NCBI GenBank assembly: GCA_002432025.1
Contig: DJFE01000019.1
Span: forward strand, 40,202 to 104,201
Source: Candidatus Avelusimicrobium stercoris
GTDB taxonomy: Bacteria > Elusimicrobiota > Elusimicrobia > Elusimicrobiales > Elusimicrobiaceae
Reading direction: 5' to 3'
Length of the DNA: 64,000 nucleotides
A model generated the notes under the pieces. It worked only from the letters and a program-made list of their open reading frames with translations, made no database searches and had not been told where the DNA came from. The position numbers and the translations under genes are program-made. Numbering within the stretch: position 1 is the stretch's first letter; each line of letters starts with the position of its first letter. Below, piece by piece: positions 1 to 8,151 of this stretch.

Positions 1-105
1 AAATTTTGATAAATCGCGGTGGTCGTATCCGGATGTATCCGCCGTATAAAAACGCGTATAAAAGGCCGTTTTGCTCAAATATAAAGGCCTTAACAAGGAG
101 AAAAA

Positions 106-783
106 ATGAAAGAATTTACCTCTATTTTGTCATCCCCGAAGGTTTCTGTCGGGGATCTGTTTTTATTAAAAAAGGAAAACGACAGATTTCCGACTACGAC
201 CTTCGGGAATGACATCGTTATGAAAAAAGGAGGTCATCCTGAACTTGTTTCAGGATCTACATCTTGGGTTGTTAGCAGTGGATTTACCCTTATTGAACTA
301 TTAGTCGTTGTTCTCATTATCGGCATTTTGGCGGCGGTGGCGGTGCCGGAGTATCAGGTGGCTGTGTTAAAAAGCCGTCTGTCCAGCACAATGGCCACCG
401 TCAAAACGATTGCCAATGCGGCCGAGGTGTATTATTTAGCCAACGGAGCCTACGCGCCGGACGATATTACGCTACTTGATATTTCGGATGTGAGCGGATG
501 CAGACAAGTCGGTGCCGGGCAATTAAATTGCGGAAATATTTGGTACGATTACAATGCTGGGGCGCATTGGCATACAACTAATGGACAAGACCGCATAGAT
601 GGGCGGGTGTATTTAAATGGAGTGCTGACTATTTCCTATTTACAGTATTTAGAGCATAGTCCCAATTATGCAGGGGAGCGGCATTGTGTTGTTAATACTT
701 CTTCCTCCTTGGCTCACCGTGTTTGCAAAAGTATGGGTGGCACGCTGGTTAGTGGCAGCAGTACATCCTATCGGTTGCCCTAG
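106..783 (+). CDS. type IV pilin-like protein (prepilin), leader extended by repeats
   Basis: This is a prepilin: a Gly-Phe cleavage site is followed by the pilin core GFTLIELLVVVLIIGILA with Glu at +5, then a globular domain. The C-terminal region has two Cys flanking a CKSMGG motif, which probably form the pilin disulfide loop. Prepilin peptidase would cut before Phe, and the mature protein would sit in the inner membrane or in a pilus/pseudopilus. The ATG at 106 has a strong AAGGAG five bases upstream and gives a 59-residue leader. An in-frame ATG at 220 gives a 21-residue leader closer to normal but has only a weak ribosome site. The extra leader is built of palindromic repeats. It is a single gene with no pilus assembly genes nearby. 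The pilin family is certain; the start is not. Confidence 0.85.
   Translation: MKEFTSILSSPKVSVGDLFLLKKENDRFPTTTFGNDIVMKKGGHPELVSGSTSWVVSSGFTLIELLVVVLIIGILAAVAVPEYQVAVLKSRLSSTMATVKTIANAAEVYYLANGAYAPDDITLLDISDVSGCRQVGAGQLNCGNIWYDYNAGAHWHTTNGQDRIDGRVYLNGVLTISYLQYLEHSPNYAGERHCVVNTSSSLAHRVCKSMGGTLVSGSSTSYRLP
131..256. repeat. palindromic repeats inside the pilin leader
   Basis: Two palindromes are clear: ATCCCCGA/TCGGGGAT at 132-139/149-156 and ATCCTGAA/TTCAGGAT at 236-243/249-256. A weaker one (TTTCCGA/TCGGGAA) lies at about 188-209. They match the repeat family at 7323-7601 and 10728-10764. The whole stretch stays open in the pilin frame and supplies the start-like ATG AAA AAA at 220. Confidence 0.75.
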
Positions 784-848
784 ACTGCAAGAAAAATTTT
801 GAAACTTGCGTGAATTTTTTGTAAAATAATCTATATAAAAAGATTTGC

Positions 849-920
849 GCCCCCATAGCTCAATGGATAGAGCATCTGCCTTCTAAGCAGGGGATATAGG
901 TTCGATTCCTATTGGGGGTA
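849..920 (+). tRNA. tRNA-Arg (anticodon TCT)
   Basis: A full cloverleaf can be drawn: acceptor GCCCCCA (849-855) pairs with TGGGGGT (913-919), with discriminator A at 920. The anticodon stem CTGC/GCAG holds loop CTTCTAA, giving anticodon TCT. The T arm ATAGG/CCTAT has loop TTCGATT. CCA is not encoded. It reads AGA codons. A terminator follows directly. Confidence 0.95.
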
Positions 921-1158
921 AATATAGAACCCGCGGAAGCGGGTTTTTTATTTACCCCCAAAGCCGCATAAACTGCTTTATGCGGCGGTAGGAAGCGAAA
1001 GCCGGAGCCTTATACGAGTTTGAGGCCAGGGGCCGAAAGGCGAGTATGGCGAGGCGGGGCCGCGAGCGCCGAGGGTCAACGAGGCGACTAGTGGCCGATG
1101 ACCTTAAAGGTAAATATAGAACCCGCGGAAGCGGGTTTTTTATTTGCCCCCAAAGCCG
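917..1158. repeat. 48-bp direct repeat bounding a GC-rich insert after tRNA-Arg
   Basis: The segment that starts in the last bases of the tRNA (about 917-964, including the terminator) is repeated almost perfectly at about 1109-1158. Between the copies is a GC-rich stretch with a strong hairpin, GCCGCATAAA/TTTATGCGGC (964-987), and no credible ORF. From 1159 to 1498 there is no gene; a hairpin-like GGCCCAAAG/CTTTTGGCC lies around 1320-1357. Confidence 0.6.
929..949 (+). terminator. intrinsic terminator after tRNA-Arg
   Basis: ACCCGC-GGAA-GCGGGT is followed by a T-run. A second identical copy lies at 1121-1141 within a direct repeat. Confidence 0.85.
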
Positions 1159-1498
1159 CGAAAGTTACTAAAAAGCCCTTTTTTGTCGTCGTAAAACCGT
1201 AATTGCAATAAGCGGAAATAACGGACCTGTAAAGCAGTAGCGTTGTCAGCAAATTGTCAGCATAAATACCCGCATTGATATCTCTATTTTGTGCCCTTTC
1301 TCCCCTATTTTTTCTATCTAGGCCCAAAGACCTATGCGTAATTAGGCCTTTTGGCCCTGTTCATTTTGAACAAGAAAAACTATGCTATTAAAAATGTTAT
1401 AGGGTGTTTGCGTAAAAAATAGTAGATTTTTTGGGTATAACTTGGTATAGTGAAGGTGTACCCGAATTAAACTGACAACAAAAGAAGGAGTACCTAAA

Positions 1499-2410
1499 AT
1501 GAAACAACTCGTATTAGCCCTGCTGTTACTGGGTTTGGCAGTTCCTGGTTCTGCCCAAGCCGGTAAAGCTCCTGTCGTTGCAGCAAAACAAGTAAAAAAA
1601 GTTGCTACCGCGTTTAAAACCCGCGTACCTGCGGCGCCGCGCGTGTCCAGCAAAGTGCTTAAACAGCAATATGCCTTGGTCAGCCGTTCTTTGGATATTG
1701 CCCGTCAAGTATACAGCCAACAAGTGGCCCAGATTCTAACGGATGCTTCACTTGCTGCGCAAGAACGCTTGCTGGTGCTGGAAAAATTAGAAGCAGAAAC
1801 GGCTGCCTTGATTGCCAGCCTTAACGAACGCGCCCTAAAATCGCAAGCCCAATGGGGCGAAAGGTTGCTGGTAGAACGCAATCCGAATTTTCTGCCTAAA
1901 AAAGACGCTAACATCCCGGGGATGCTCTCCGAATCGGCTAAGCCGACGGAATACCCCGATATGTCCCCCGCTTTCTTCCGCGAAGTGGTGGCCTTAGTTC
2001 CCGAATATGAGGAATTACCCGAAGAGGTAAATATGCTCGCGGTGGCGCTTGGCAAAAAGTTAGGCTTTATGGAACAAACTATTACCCAGTTGAAAGAGGT
2101 AAAACTGGCTGCCAACAAAAAAGTTGCGATTAGCGAAACGGAAATGGAAAAACGCTTTTACCGCAACCAAGTGAAAAAGGCTGACCGCGAACTGGCGAAA
2201 CTTTCCAAACAAGCGGCCCAAGCCGCGGCGGATTTGGTGGATTTAATGAACCTTTATCCCGCCTTATACAAAGACGCTTTAACATTGGTAGCCGCCAAGT
2301 TGGATACTTACCCGGTTAAAACGGACTTTGTAAAATACCTGCGTGGAAAAGTCCGCTTGCCCTCCACGGTCAAGGAAGAGGCTCCCCGCCGCAGAATTGG
2401 TTTTAACTAA
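1499..2410 (+). CDS. secreted alpha-helical protein of unknown function
   Basis: I do not recognise this 303-residue protein. It starts with a typical signal peptide (a Leu-rich core after Lys3, likely cleaved after AQA at about residue 21). The rest is Ala/Lys/Glu/Leu-rich and predicted helical, with no Cys, no lipobox and no further membrane segment, so it should be periplasmic or secreted. The start is supported by GAAGGAG 12 bases upstream. A TATAGT hexamer near 1455 could be its -10 box. It is monocistronic and closed by a strong terminator. Coiled-coil structural or chaperone-like roles are possible but nothing in the sequence decides it. Confidence 0.7.
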   Translation: MKQLVLALLLLGLAVPGSAQAGKAPVVAAKQVKKVATAFKTRVPAAPRVSSKVLKQQYALVSRSLDIARQVYSQQVAQILTDASLAAQERLLVLEKLEAETAALIASLNERALKSQAQWGERLLVERNPNFLPKKDANIPGMLSESAKPTEYPDMSPAFFREVVALVPEYEELPEEVNMLAVALGKKLGFMEQTITQLKEVKLAANKKVAISETEMEKRFYRNQVKKADRELAKLSKQAAQAAADLVDLMNLYPALYKDALTLVAAKLDTYPVKTDFVKYLRGKVRLPSTVKEEAPRRRIGFN

Positions 2411-2424
2411 CCGAATAGTTTTAA

Positions 2425-2452
2425 AAAGCCCCGCTTAATGCGGGGCTTTTTT
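2425..2452 (+). terminator. intrinsic terminator
   Basis: AAAGCCCCGC-TTAAT-GCGGGGCTTTTTT follows the secreted protein gene directly. Confidence 0.9.
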
Positions 2453-2544
2453 GTGGCGTGCTGGGATTATCCAAAAAGTGCTTTTTAGCGGCGTTTGGCT
2501 CTGTAAAATGGTAAAATAAACTAACTGCATTTTGGGAGTATTTT

Positions 2545-3744
2545 ATGGCCAGAAATTTATCGTTTTCTTATTCTAAAATGGGGATGTATAAGGAATGCCC
2601 GCAGAAGTACAAATTCCGCTACGTCCATATGTTGCCCGAGCAACCCAAGTATTACTTTGCGTTCGGTTCTGCTTTGCACGAGGTAATGGAGTACATTTAT
2701 AACCCGGCGAACCCGGTTTTCCCTACCTTATCGGAAGCGTTGGTGTTTTTTGAAAACCATTGGAATAAAACCACTTACGAGCAAAAGGGTTACTCGTCGC
2801 TTGAAAAGGAACTGGCCGGATATGCCGAAGGTCGGCGGATTATTGAGTCCTATTACGCCAAAAACGCGGCCACCTTTGCACATCCGCTGTCCGTGGAAAT
2901 GAAGAGTACCCTGGATATTGACGGGATGAGCCTGATTAGCATTTTGGACCGTATGGACTATTTGGGCGACGGCAAGATTAAAATTTTGGACTATAAAACG
3001 GGCAAAACTGTCCAGCGCGAGCCGGACCAACTGTATATGTACCAAAAAGTGGCTGAAAACTCCCCCGCCATCCGTGCGCTCGTCCAGCAAAAGGACCCGG
3101 GTGTAAAGGAAATCCGCGTGGCGCAACTGAGTTTTTACCATTTGCCCACCTTGCACGAAATGACGTTTGAACGCGCCGAGGACAAGGAAATTTTTGAATT
3201 TTGGCAAGGCGTTTTGAAGGTGGCGGACAATATCCGCGCGGGCAATTTTGCTCCCACTCCCGGCGAAAACCAGTGCCGCTGGTGTGATTACCGCAACATC
3301 TGCCCCGTGTTTACGGGTAAGGAATACACCGGGCCGACGGGCTTTGCGGCGCGCAAAATAACGCCCGCCCCGGCCGAACAACCCAAGAGCGAGCAGGAAA
3401 TTTTGAGCGAAAAAATTGACCGTTGCGGGGCGTTGTTGGACGAAGCCAAGGCCTTGCAAAAGGAAATCATTTCACTAATGCGCAAAAACAATTTTGAACG
3501 TCATTTCGGCAAGCAATACAAGGCCGAACTTTCCCGCGTGGAAAAGTTGGAATTTACCGATAAAGAGAAAGTAGTGGAACTTTTGCGCACATTAAAATTG
3601 CTGGCCAAGGTGCTGGTGCCTACGCAAAGCACGGTGGCCGGGCTATTGACGGATGCGTCCGTCCCGGCGGAGGCCAAGGCCAAATTGCAGGCATTTGCCA
3701 AAAAAGAAGAGGACATCAACTTAAATTTAACCAAGGCGGAATAG
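2545..3744 (+). CDS. RecB-family PD-(D/E)XK nuclease with Fe-S cluster
   Basis: The 399-residue protein has the layout of Cas4/AddB-type exonuclease domains. An N-terminal Cys (C18) lies in ECPQKYKFRY, followed by GSALHEVME with His45, the metal-binding Asp135 in ISILDRMDY, and the QhXXY-like core ILDYKTGK with Asp149 and Lys151. The cluster CRWCDYRNICP supplies C244, C247 and C253. The four Cys should hold a 4Fe-4S cluster. It probably acts on DNA ends in repair or recombination in the cytoplasm. A C-terminal helical extension of about 130 residues has no recognised domain. It is the first gene of an operon; the next start lies one base after its stop. No helicase partner is nearby. Confidence 0.85.
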   Translation: MARNLSFSYSKMGMYKECPQKYKFRYVHMLPEQPKYYFAFGSALHEVMEYIYNPANPVFPTLSEALVFFENHWNKTTYEQKGYSSLEKELAGYAEGRRIIESYYAKNAATFAHPLSVEMKSTLDIDGMSLISILDRMDYLGDGKIKILDYKTGKTVQREPDQLYMYQKVAENSPAIRALVQQKDPGVKEIRVAQLSFYHLPTLHEMTFERAEDKEIFEFWQGVLKVADNIRAGNFAPTPGENQCRWCDYRNICPVFTGKEYTGPTGFAARKITPAPAEQPKSEQEILSEKIDRCGALLDEAKALQKEIISLMRKNNFERHFGKQYKAELSRVEKLEFTDKEKVVELLRTLKLLAKVLVPTQSTVAGLLTDASVPAEAKAKLQAFAKKEEDINLNLTKAE

Positions 3745-3745
3745 T

Positions 3746-5665
3746 ATGATACAAAAAACGGATTTTCGCTTGAAGTGGTCTTTCTTTACCGTGCTGGCGG
3801 CGGCCCTGCTGTTTACCGTGGCCCGCGCGGCACTTTTTTTGTTAAACCGCGATTTTTTCAGCGCGTTATCCGGGGCGGAGATTTTTTCCGCCTTTTTAAA
3901 TGGGCTCCGTTTTGATTTTTCCGTCATAGCCCTTTTTATGGGGCCGGTGCTGTTCTTGCTCAATTTGCCCGTGCGCGGGCGCGGTTGGGTAAAATTTTGG
4001 GTAGGCGTATTACTGGCCGAACTGATTTTGGCGGCGGGCTTTTTAATCGGCGATTTGATTTATTTCCCCAAGGTAAACCGCCACATTGCCGAGGAAATCG
4101 TGCAGGTGGCCAACGACTGGGGCTATGTGTTAAAGTATATGCTTACGCAGGTTTGGCTGCCGCTTATTATGCTGTTGGGCGGTTTTGCGTGGGCGGTGCG
4201 CGCGGTGTGCCGCTATACGGATAAGCATTTTCAGGCCAACCGTTTTAGCAAAATCCGCACGGGTGAAATTTTGTTTTTAATTGTGCTCCTTACCTTTTTA
4301 GGCATCCGCGGACACATCGGGCGCGGCAAGTCCTTGGGCGTGGCTGACGTGTATAATTATGCCGCTTCCCCCGCCGGAGCGGCGCTTACGCTAAACGGCG
4401 CGTTTACGGCCTATCAGGTGGGCAGAAAGGGCGCAATGGAAATTTCTAACGCGTTCCCGGCGGATAAAGCCCTGGAACTTACGCAAAAACGCTTTGTAGC
4501 CGCGGACGAAACCGTGCCGGACGAAAACTATCCCTTAATGCGCCAAGCCCAGCCGGACGATAAACCGCTTGCCAAAGATTACAACGTAATGATTGTGCTT
4601 TTGGAAGGTTGGCACCCGTATTATGTGGACGGTTTATCCGGCCAAAACTTTGGCGCAACCCCGGTATTTGACGATATTTTAAAAAACGGCGTAAACTTTA
4701 CGAACGCCTATGCGGCGGGCCTGCGCAGTATTTTTGGCTTTGCGGCGGTGTTTGCGGGTGTGCCGCTGGTGCCTGGGCTGCCGATGTTTGGCTACGGGTT
4801 GGAACTAACTTCGTTTTCCCCTATGCCGAAGCATTTTTCGCAGGCGGGCTATTACACCTTTTTTGCGCAGACCTCGCACCGCGATTCGTACCGCCTGTGC
4901 GCATTGGCTTCGTACCTAGGCGTAAAGGACAGTTACGGCTGGGAGAACATCCCCGAACTGTTAAAATACAAGGACCGCGCCCCCTTCGGTTACGATTATG
5001 ACGCCTTAATGTTCGCGGCGGATAAAATTAAAAACCGCCAAGAAAAGAATTTTATGGGTATGGTGTTTACGGGCATTACGCACGAACCGTTTGCCTCCAC
5101 CTTGCCGCAATTTGATAAATACCCGTACGATTCGTGGGAACACGGATTCTTAAATACGCTTTCATTTGCCGATTGGTCTATCGGCGAATTTTTAAAGCGC
5201 GCCAAAGAGGACGGCTGGTTTGATAATACCATTTTTGTCTTTGTGGCGGACCATACCTCGGGCGGCCCGGCGGACGATTCGTTAAAAAACCGTTTCCGTA
5301 TTCCGCTGGTTATTTATGCGCCGAAACTGTTTAAAGGGCGGGAAGCCAAGCAAATCGTTTCGCAATTAGATTTAATTCCCACGCTCTACCGTTTGACGGG
5401 CCTTACGCCCGCTTATACGGCCTTTGGGCGGGATATGTTTGATACGTCCTTGGAGCGGGTGGCGCTGGTGTCCGAGGGCGTAAATATTGGCCTTATTACC
5501 CTAGACGGTGAAATGCGCCACAGCGGTGGAAAGATTTTATCCGCCACGCCCGGTATGGATACCAAAAAGGCCGAAGAAACTTTGCTTTCTTTGGATAAGG
5601 CCGCCTATACGCTGCTCAAAGAAAACCGCTGGTATAAGCCTCAAACGGGTGAGGCCAACCAATGA
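3746..5665 (+). CDS. LtaS-like phosphoglycerol transferase / sulfatase-fold membrane enzyme
   Basis: Four to five N-terminal membrane helices (residues 15-190) precede a sulfatase-fold catalytic domain. The likely metal and nucleophile residues are Glu287 in VLLEGWH, Ser328 in AAGLRSIFGF and Asp502-His503 in FVFVADHTSGG, the same order as in LtaS/MdoB/EptA-type enzymes. The nucleophile is Ser where LtaS has Thr. Such enzymes move phosphoglycerol or phosphoethanolamine from phospholipid head groups to periplasmic or outer-membrane glycans. In this diderm the acceptor is unknown. It overlaps the downstream kinase by 4 bp (ATGA), which suggests coupled translation. Confidence 0.85.
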   Translation: MIQKTDFRLKWSFFTVLAAALLFTVARAALFLLNRDFFSALSGAEIFSAFLNGLRFDFSVIALFMGPVLFLLNLPVRGRGWVKFWVGVLLAELILAAGFLIGDLIYFPKVNRHIAEEIVQVANDWGYVLKYMLTQVWLPLIMLLGGFAWAVRAVCRYTDKHFQANRFSKIRTGEILFLIVLLTFLGIRGHIGRGKSLGVADVYNYAASPAGAALTLNGAFTAYQVGRKGAMEISNAFPADKALELTQKRFVAADETVPDENYPLMRQAQPDDKPLAKDYNVMIVLLEGWHPYYVDGLSGQNFGATPVFDDILKNGVNFTNAYAAGLRSIFGFAAVFAGVPLVPGLPMFGYGLELTSFSPMPKHFSQAGYYTFFAQTSHRDSYRLCALASYLGVKDSYGWENIPELLKYKDRAPFGYDYDALMFAADKIKNRQEKNFMGMVFTGITHEPFASTLPQFDKYPYDSWEHGFLNTLSFADWSIGEFLKRAKEDGWFDNTIFVFVADHTSGGPADDSLKNRFRIPLVIYAPKLFKGREAKQIVSQLDLIPTLYRLTGLTPAYTAFGRDMFDTSLERVALVSEGVNIGLITLDGEMRHSGGKILSATPGMDTKKAEETLLSLDKAAYTLLKENRWYKPQTGEANQ

Positions 5666-7113
5666 GCGGAAAACTGTTTGTTGCGCTGGATTTGGGTACG
5701 TCCTCTTGCCGCGCCTTGGCCTTTAACCAAGCGGGGCAAGCCGTGGCGCACAAAAGCCTTGCGCTTGCGCCAAAACGCCCCCAAAACGGCCTTTCTTATT
5801 ATGCCGGGGCCGAACTCCTGCGCGCGCAGAAAAACGTTTTAAATTCCCTTTTAATGCAAGTCGGGCCGCAAAATGTCCGCAGTATTTCCGTGGCCGGTCA
5901 GCGTTCCACGGTGGTTTTGTGGCATAAGCAAACGGGCGAAGCCTTGGCCCCGGTGCTCACGTGGGAGGATGGCCGCGCGGCGGCGGAAGCGGAAAACGCC
6001 CCCGTCAGCCAGCCGGAAATCCACACGGTAACGGGACTATATAAAACGCCGTATTTTTCCGCCCCCAAAATTGCCTGGTGTTTTAAAAATTGCCCGGCGG
6101 TTAAGCAGGCGCTATCTGAAAACAATTTGCTTATTGGGCCGGTTCCCTCGTATTTTATTTGGCATTTAACGGGAGGTAAAACCTTTGCCACAGATGCTAC
6201 GCTTGCCCAGCGGACGCTTCTTTTGGATATCCGCACGCAAATGTGGAACGCGGACCTGTGCAGGGCCTTTGGCGTGCCGTTTAAATCGTTGCCGGAACTC
6301 CGCCCGAGTGCGGCAGATTACGGAGCGTACGAATTTGAGCAGGTACAAATCCCCCTTTGCGTGTGTGCGGGCGACCAGCAGGCCGCCGCGTGGGGCCGGT
6401 TGAAGGCCGGGCATACGCTTATTAATTACGGAACGGGCGCGTTTTTACTCCATAATGTGGGGCACGAAGAAAGGGCTGTTTTGCCGGGCGTGCTAACATC
6501 TTTGTCAGCGTCCTGTAAGGCCGGGCAAAGTGATTATTTATTAGAAGCCCCCGTCAATGCGGCGGGAAGCGCGCTACAATGGCTAAAAGCGCAGGGGCTT
6601 TCCATAGACGATAAAAAACTGGACGGCTTATGCGCTTCTTCCAAGGCCCCGGTGTGCCTGCTGCCTGCTTTGGGTGGACTGGGCGCGCCGTATTGGGATT
6701 TTTCTTTGTCGCCCGTAGCGGCGGGTTTGTCCCCCCTTACCCAAAAGGCCGATTGGGTGGCCGGAACCGTGCGCGGCATTGCATTTTTGCTTGCCGACAT
6801 TGTGGCCTATTTGCGGGCCAATAAAGTGGCGGTTAGCGGGCCGGTGGCGGTATCGGGCGGGCTTACGCACCACACCTATTTAATGCAATTTCAGGCGGAT
6901 TTGTTGCAAGTTCCGCTGACGCTAAGCGACGAGCCCGAAAGCACAGCCTTGGGTGCGGCACGCTTGGCGGCTGATTATATGGGCGATCCGTTGCAAGAGC
7001 CCCCGGCGGATACTCCGCGCACCTTTGCGCCAAAAATGACGGCGGAGACGGCTCTTTCCGTGTACCAAAAATGGCAAGCCTTTTTAACTTGGTGCAAAGC
7101 GCAACCTCGTTAA
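5662..7113 (+). CDS. FGGY-family carbohydrate kinase, glycerol-kinase-like
   Basis: The protein begins with the ATP-phosphate motif LDLGTSSCRALAF and has VAGQRSTVVLWHKQTGE, which parallels glycerol kinase NQRETTVVW. GDQQAAAWGRLKAGHTLINY then GTGAFLL and LPALGGLGAPYWD resemble the glycerol kinase signature regions. At 483 residues it is slightly shorter than GlpK. Substrate cannot be fixed from sequence; glycerol is most likely, xylulose possible. It overlaps the LtaS-like gene, so making glycerol 3-phosphate for phospholipid head groups used by that enzyme is an attractive but unproven link. It is the last gene of its operon. Confidence 0.75.
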   Translation: MSGKLFVALDLGTSSCRALAFNQAGQAVAHKSLALAPKRPQNGLSYYAGAELLRAQKNVLNSLLMQVGPQNVRSISVAGQRSTVVLWHKQTGEALAPVLTWEDGRAAAEAENAPVSQPEIHTVTGLYKTPYFSAPKIAWCFKNCPAVKQALSENNLLIGPVPSYFIWHLTGGKTFATDATLAQRTLLLDIRTQMWNADLCRAFGVPFKSLPELRPSAADYGAYEFEQVQIPLCVCAGDQQAAAWGRLKAGHTLINYGTGAFLLHNVGHEERAVLPGVLTSLSASCKAGQSDYLLEAPVNAAGSALQWLKAQGLSIDDKKLDGLCASSKAPVCLLPALGGLGAPYWDFSLSPVAAGLSPLTQKADWVAGTVRGIAFLLADIVAYLRANKVAVSGPVAVSGGLTHHTYLMQFQADLLQVPLTLSDEPESTALGAARLAADYMGDPLQEPPADTPRTFAPKMTAETALSVYQKWQAFLTWCKAQPR

Positions 7114-7142
7114 TTTGTGCGCTTGGTTGCTTACTAATTTTC

Positions 7143-7167
7143 CCCCGCTTTTTTAAGCGGGGTTTTT
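7143..7167 (+). terminator. intrinsic terminator
   Basis: CCCCGCTT-TTTT-AAGCGGGG followed by T5 ends the nuclease/transferase/kinase operon. Confidence 0.85.
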
Positions 7168-7200
7168 GTTTTTATACTCTTTGTTGGCTGGGTATTTTAG

Positions 7201-7261
7201 AAGGGGCTTGACTCGTTTTTTTTTGATAAATTTTGAGTTGTAGCCAAAAATGGTGGGTATA
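7201..7261 (+). promoter_or_regulatory. conserved pilin upstream box
   Basis: AAGGGG-TTG, a CG, a long T-tract and TTGATAAATTTT are shared with the region before the pilin at 23714 (23641-23702), and the same TTTTGATAAAT opens the window at 4-14. TTGATA may be a -35 element. GGTGGG four bases before the ATG at 7262 is the likely ribosome site. Confidence 0.45.
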
Positions 7262-8101
7262 ATGAAAAACGCGTGTATGGGCCGATTAGGTGGCTTATTA
7301 AGAGACTGGAATGCTTTGTCAGCCCCGAGAAATTGCTGGCGCGGAGCGTTCGGGGAACTGCCGTTATCTTTGTTGTCATTCCGGGGCCCGCATACGGGCG
7401 GGAACCCGGAATCCAGAAATAAAACAAAGAGTTTCTCTAATAAACAGACTGGATCCCAGGTCCACGCCTGGGATGACGACGACAACAACGGATTTCTGTG
7501 TGCTCCGCGCCGCGCCCTAGCGGGCCGCCAAACACTCGGGGATAACAACTTTATGAAAAAAGAAGGTCATCCTGAACGGGCGGCCCGCAGGGTTTCAGGA
7601 TTTACATCTTGGGTCGTTAGCCGTGGCTTTACTTTAATTGAACTCCTCGTAGTTGTTTTAATCATTGGCATTTTGGCCTCGGTAGCCCTGCCGGAATACA
7701 ACAAGGCGGTTGAAAGAGCGCGCGCCACAGAAGCGGTCAATATATTTTCAATACTTGAAAAATCAGTGGATCTATGGATTTTGAACAATGGTTTTAAAGA
7801 GGCCTCTTTTTTGCCAGCAGAAGGAGTTCCTGCTACCGAAAGTTTAGATGTTGATATATCTTGCGTTCCTGTAGATAACGGTTGCAAGAGTAATTATTTT
7901 TCTTATTCTGCAGATATGAGTAGTGATTCAGTCGTAATATATGCGTATCGTAATGGCGGTACTCTGTATTATGTATTATACTCTGAAAAAGTTGAAACGG
8001 ATTGGAATAGAAAATGCGGCTATTTTGATTCTATTGGAAAATCAGTTTGTGATAGGTTAAAATCTTATGGGTGGCAGGCTATAAAAGATTTTGATTATTA
8101 A
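7262..8101 (+). CDS. type IV pilin-like protein with repeat-invaded leader
   Basis: The mature part starts at Phe (codon 7628) with FTLIELLVVVLIIGILA and Glu at +5. The C-domain is AT-richer than its neighbours and carries two pairs of Cys. Its original start is ATG 7262: upstream sequence and the first eleven codons (MKNACMGRLGG) match the leader of the pilin at 23714, where Phe follows at once. Here exactly 333 bp (111 codons without a stop) separate them, made of palindromic repeats. Translation from 7262 gives a 122-residue leader; an ATG at 7553 inside the repeat gives a 25-residue leader. Which start is used, and whether peptidase accepts the long leader, is unknown. Confidence 0.75.
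   Translation: MKNACMGRLGGLLRDWNALSAPRNCWRGAFGELPLSLLSFRGPHTGGNPESRNKTKSFSNKQTGSQVHAWDDDDNNGFLCAPRRALAGRQTLGDNNFMKKEGHPERAARRVSGFTSWVVSRGFTLIELLVVVLIIGILASVALPEYNKAVERARATEAVNIFSILEKSVDLWILNNGFKEASFLPAEGVPATESLDVDISCVPVDNGCKSNYFSYSADMSSDSVVIYAYRNGGTLYYVLYSEKVETDWNRKCGYFDSIGKSVCDRLKSYGWQAIKDFDY
7295..7627. repeat. 333-bp cluster of palindromic repeats inside a pilin gene
   Basis: Four palindromes occur in a row: CCCCGA/TCGGGG (7323-7328/7350-7355), ATTCCGGG/CCCGGAAT (7378-7385/7405-7412), ATCCCAGG/CCTGGGAT (7453-7460/7467-7474) and ATCCTGAA/TTCAGGAT (7569-7576/7594-7601), plus the half-element CTCGGGGATAACAAC at about 7536. Related copies are at 131-256 and 10728-10764. The insert length is a multiple of three and free of in-frame stops. 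Confidence 0.75.
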
Positions 8102-8133
8102 AAAAACTCCCTAGGCATAAGCCTAGGGAGTTT
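8101..8133. terminator. bidirectional terminator
   Basis: ACTCCCTAGGC-ATAA-GCCTAGGGAGT with T3 on the + side and six A (T on the - strand) on the other. It serves the pilin and the convergent ankyrin gene. Confidence 0.85.
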
Positions 8134-8151
8134 CACATATCTAAAACTTAT

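Noticed and set aside
6..212. 68-codon ORF at the left edge
   Set aside because: It overlaps the promoter and leader of the first pilin in another frame and has no family motif.
2545..3744. Cas4 of a CRISPR system
   Set aside because: Cys pattern and nuclease core are alike, but the protein is much longer than Cas4, no cas genes or repeats are near, and RecB-type nucleases share the features.
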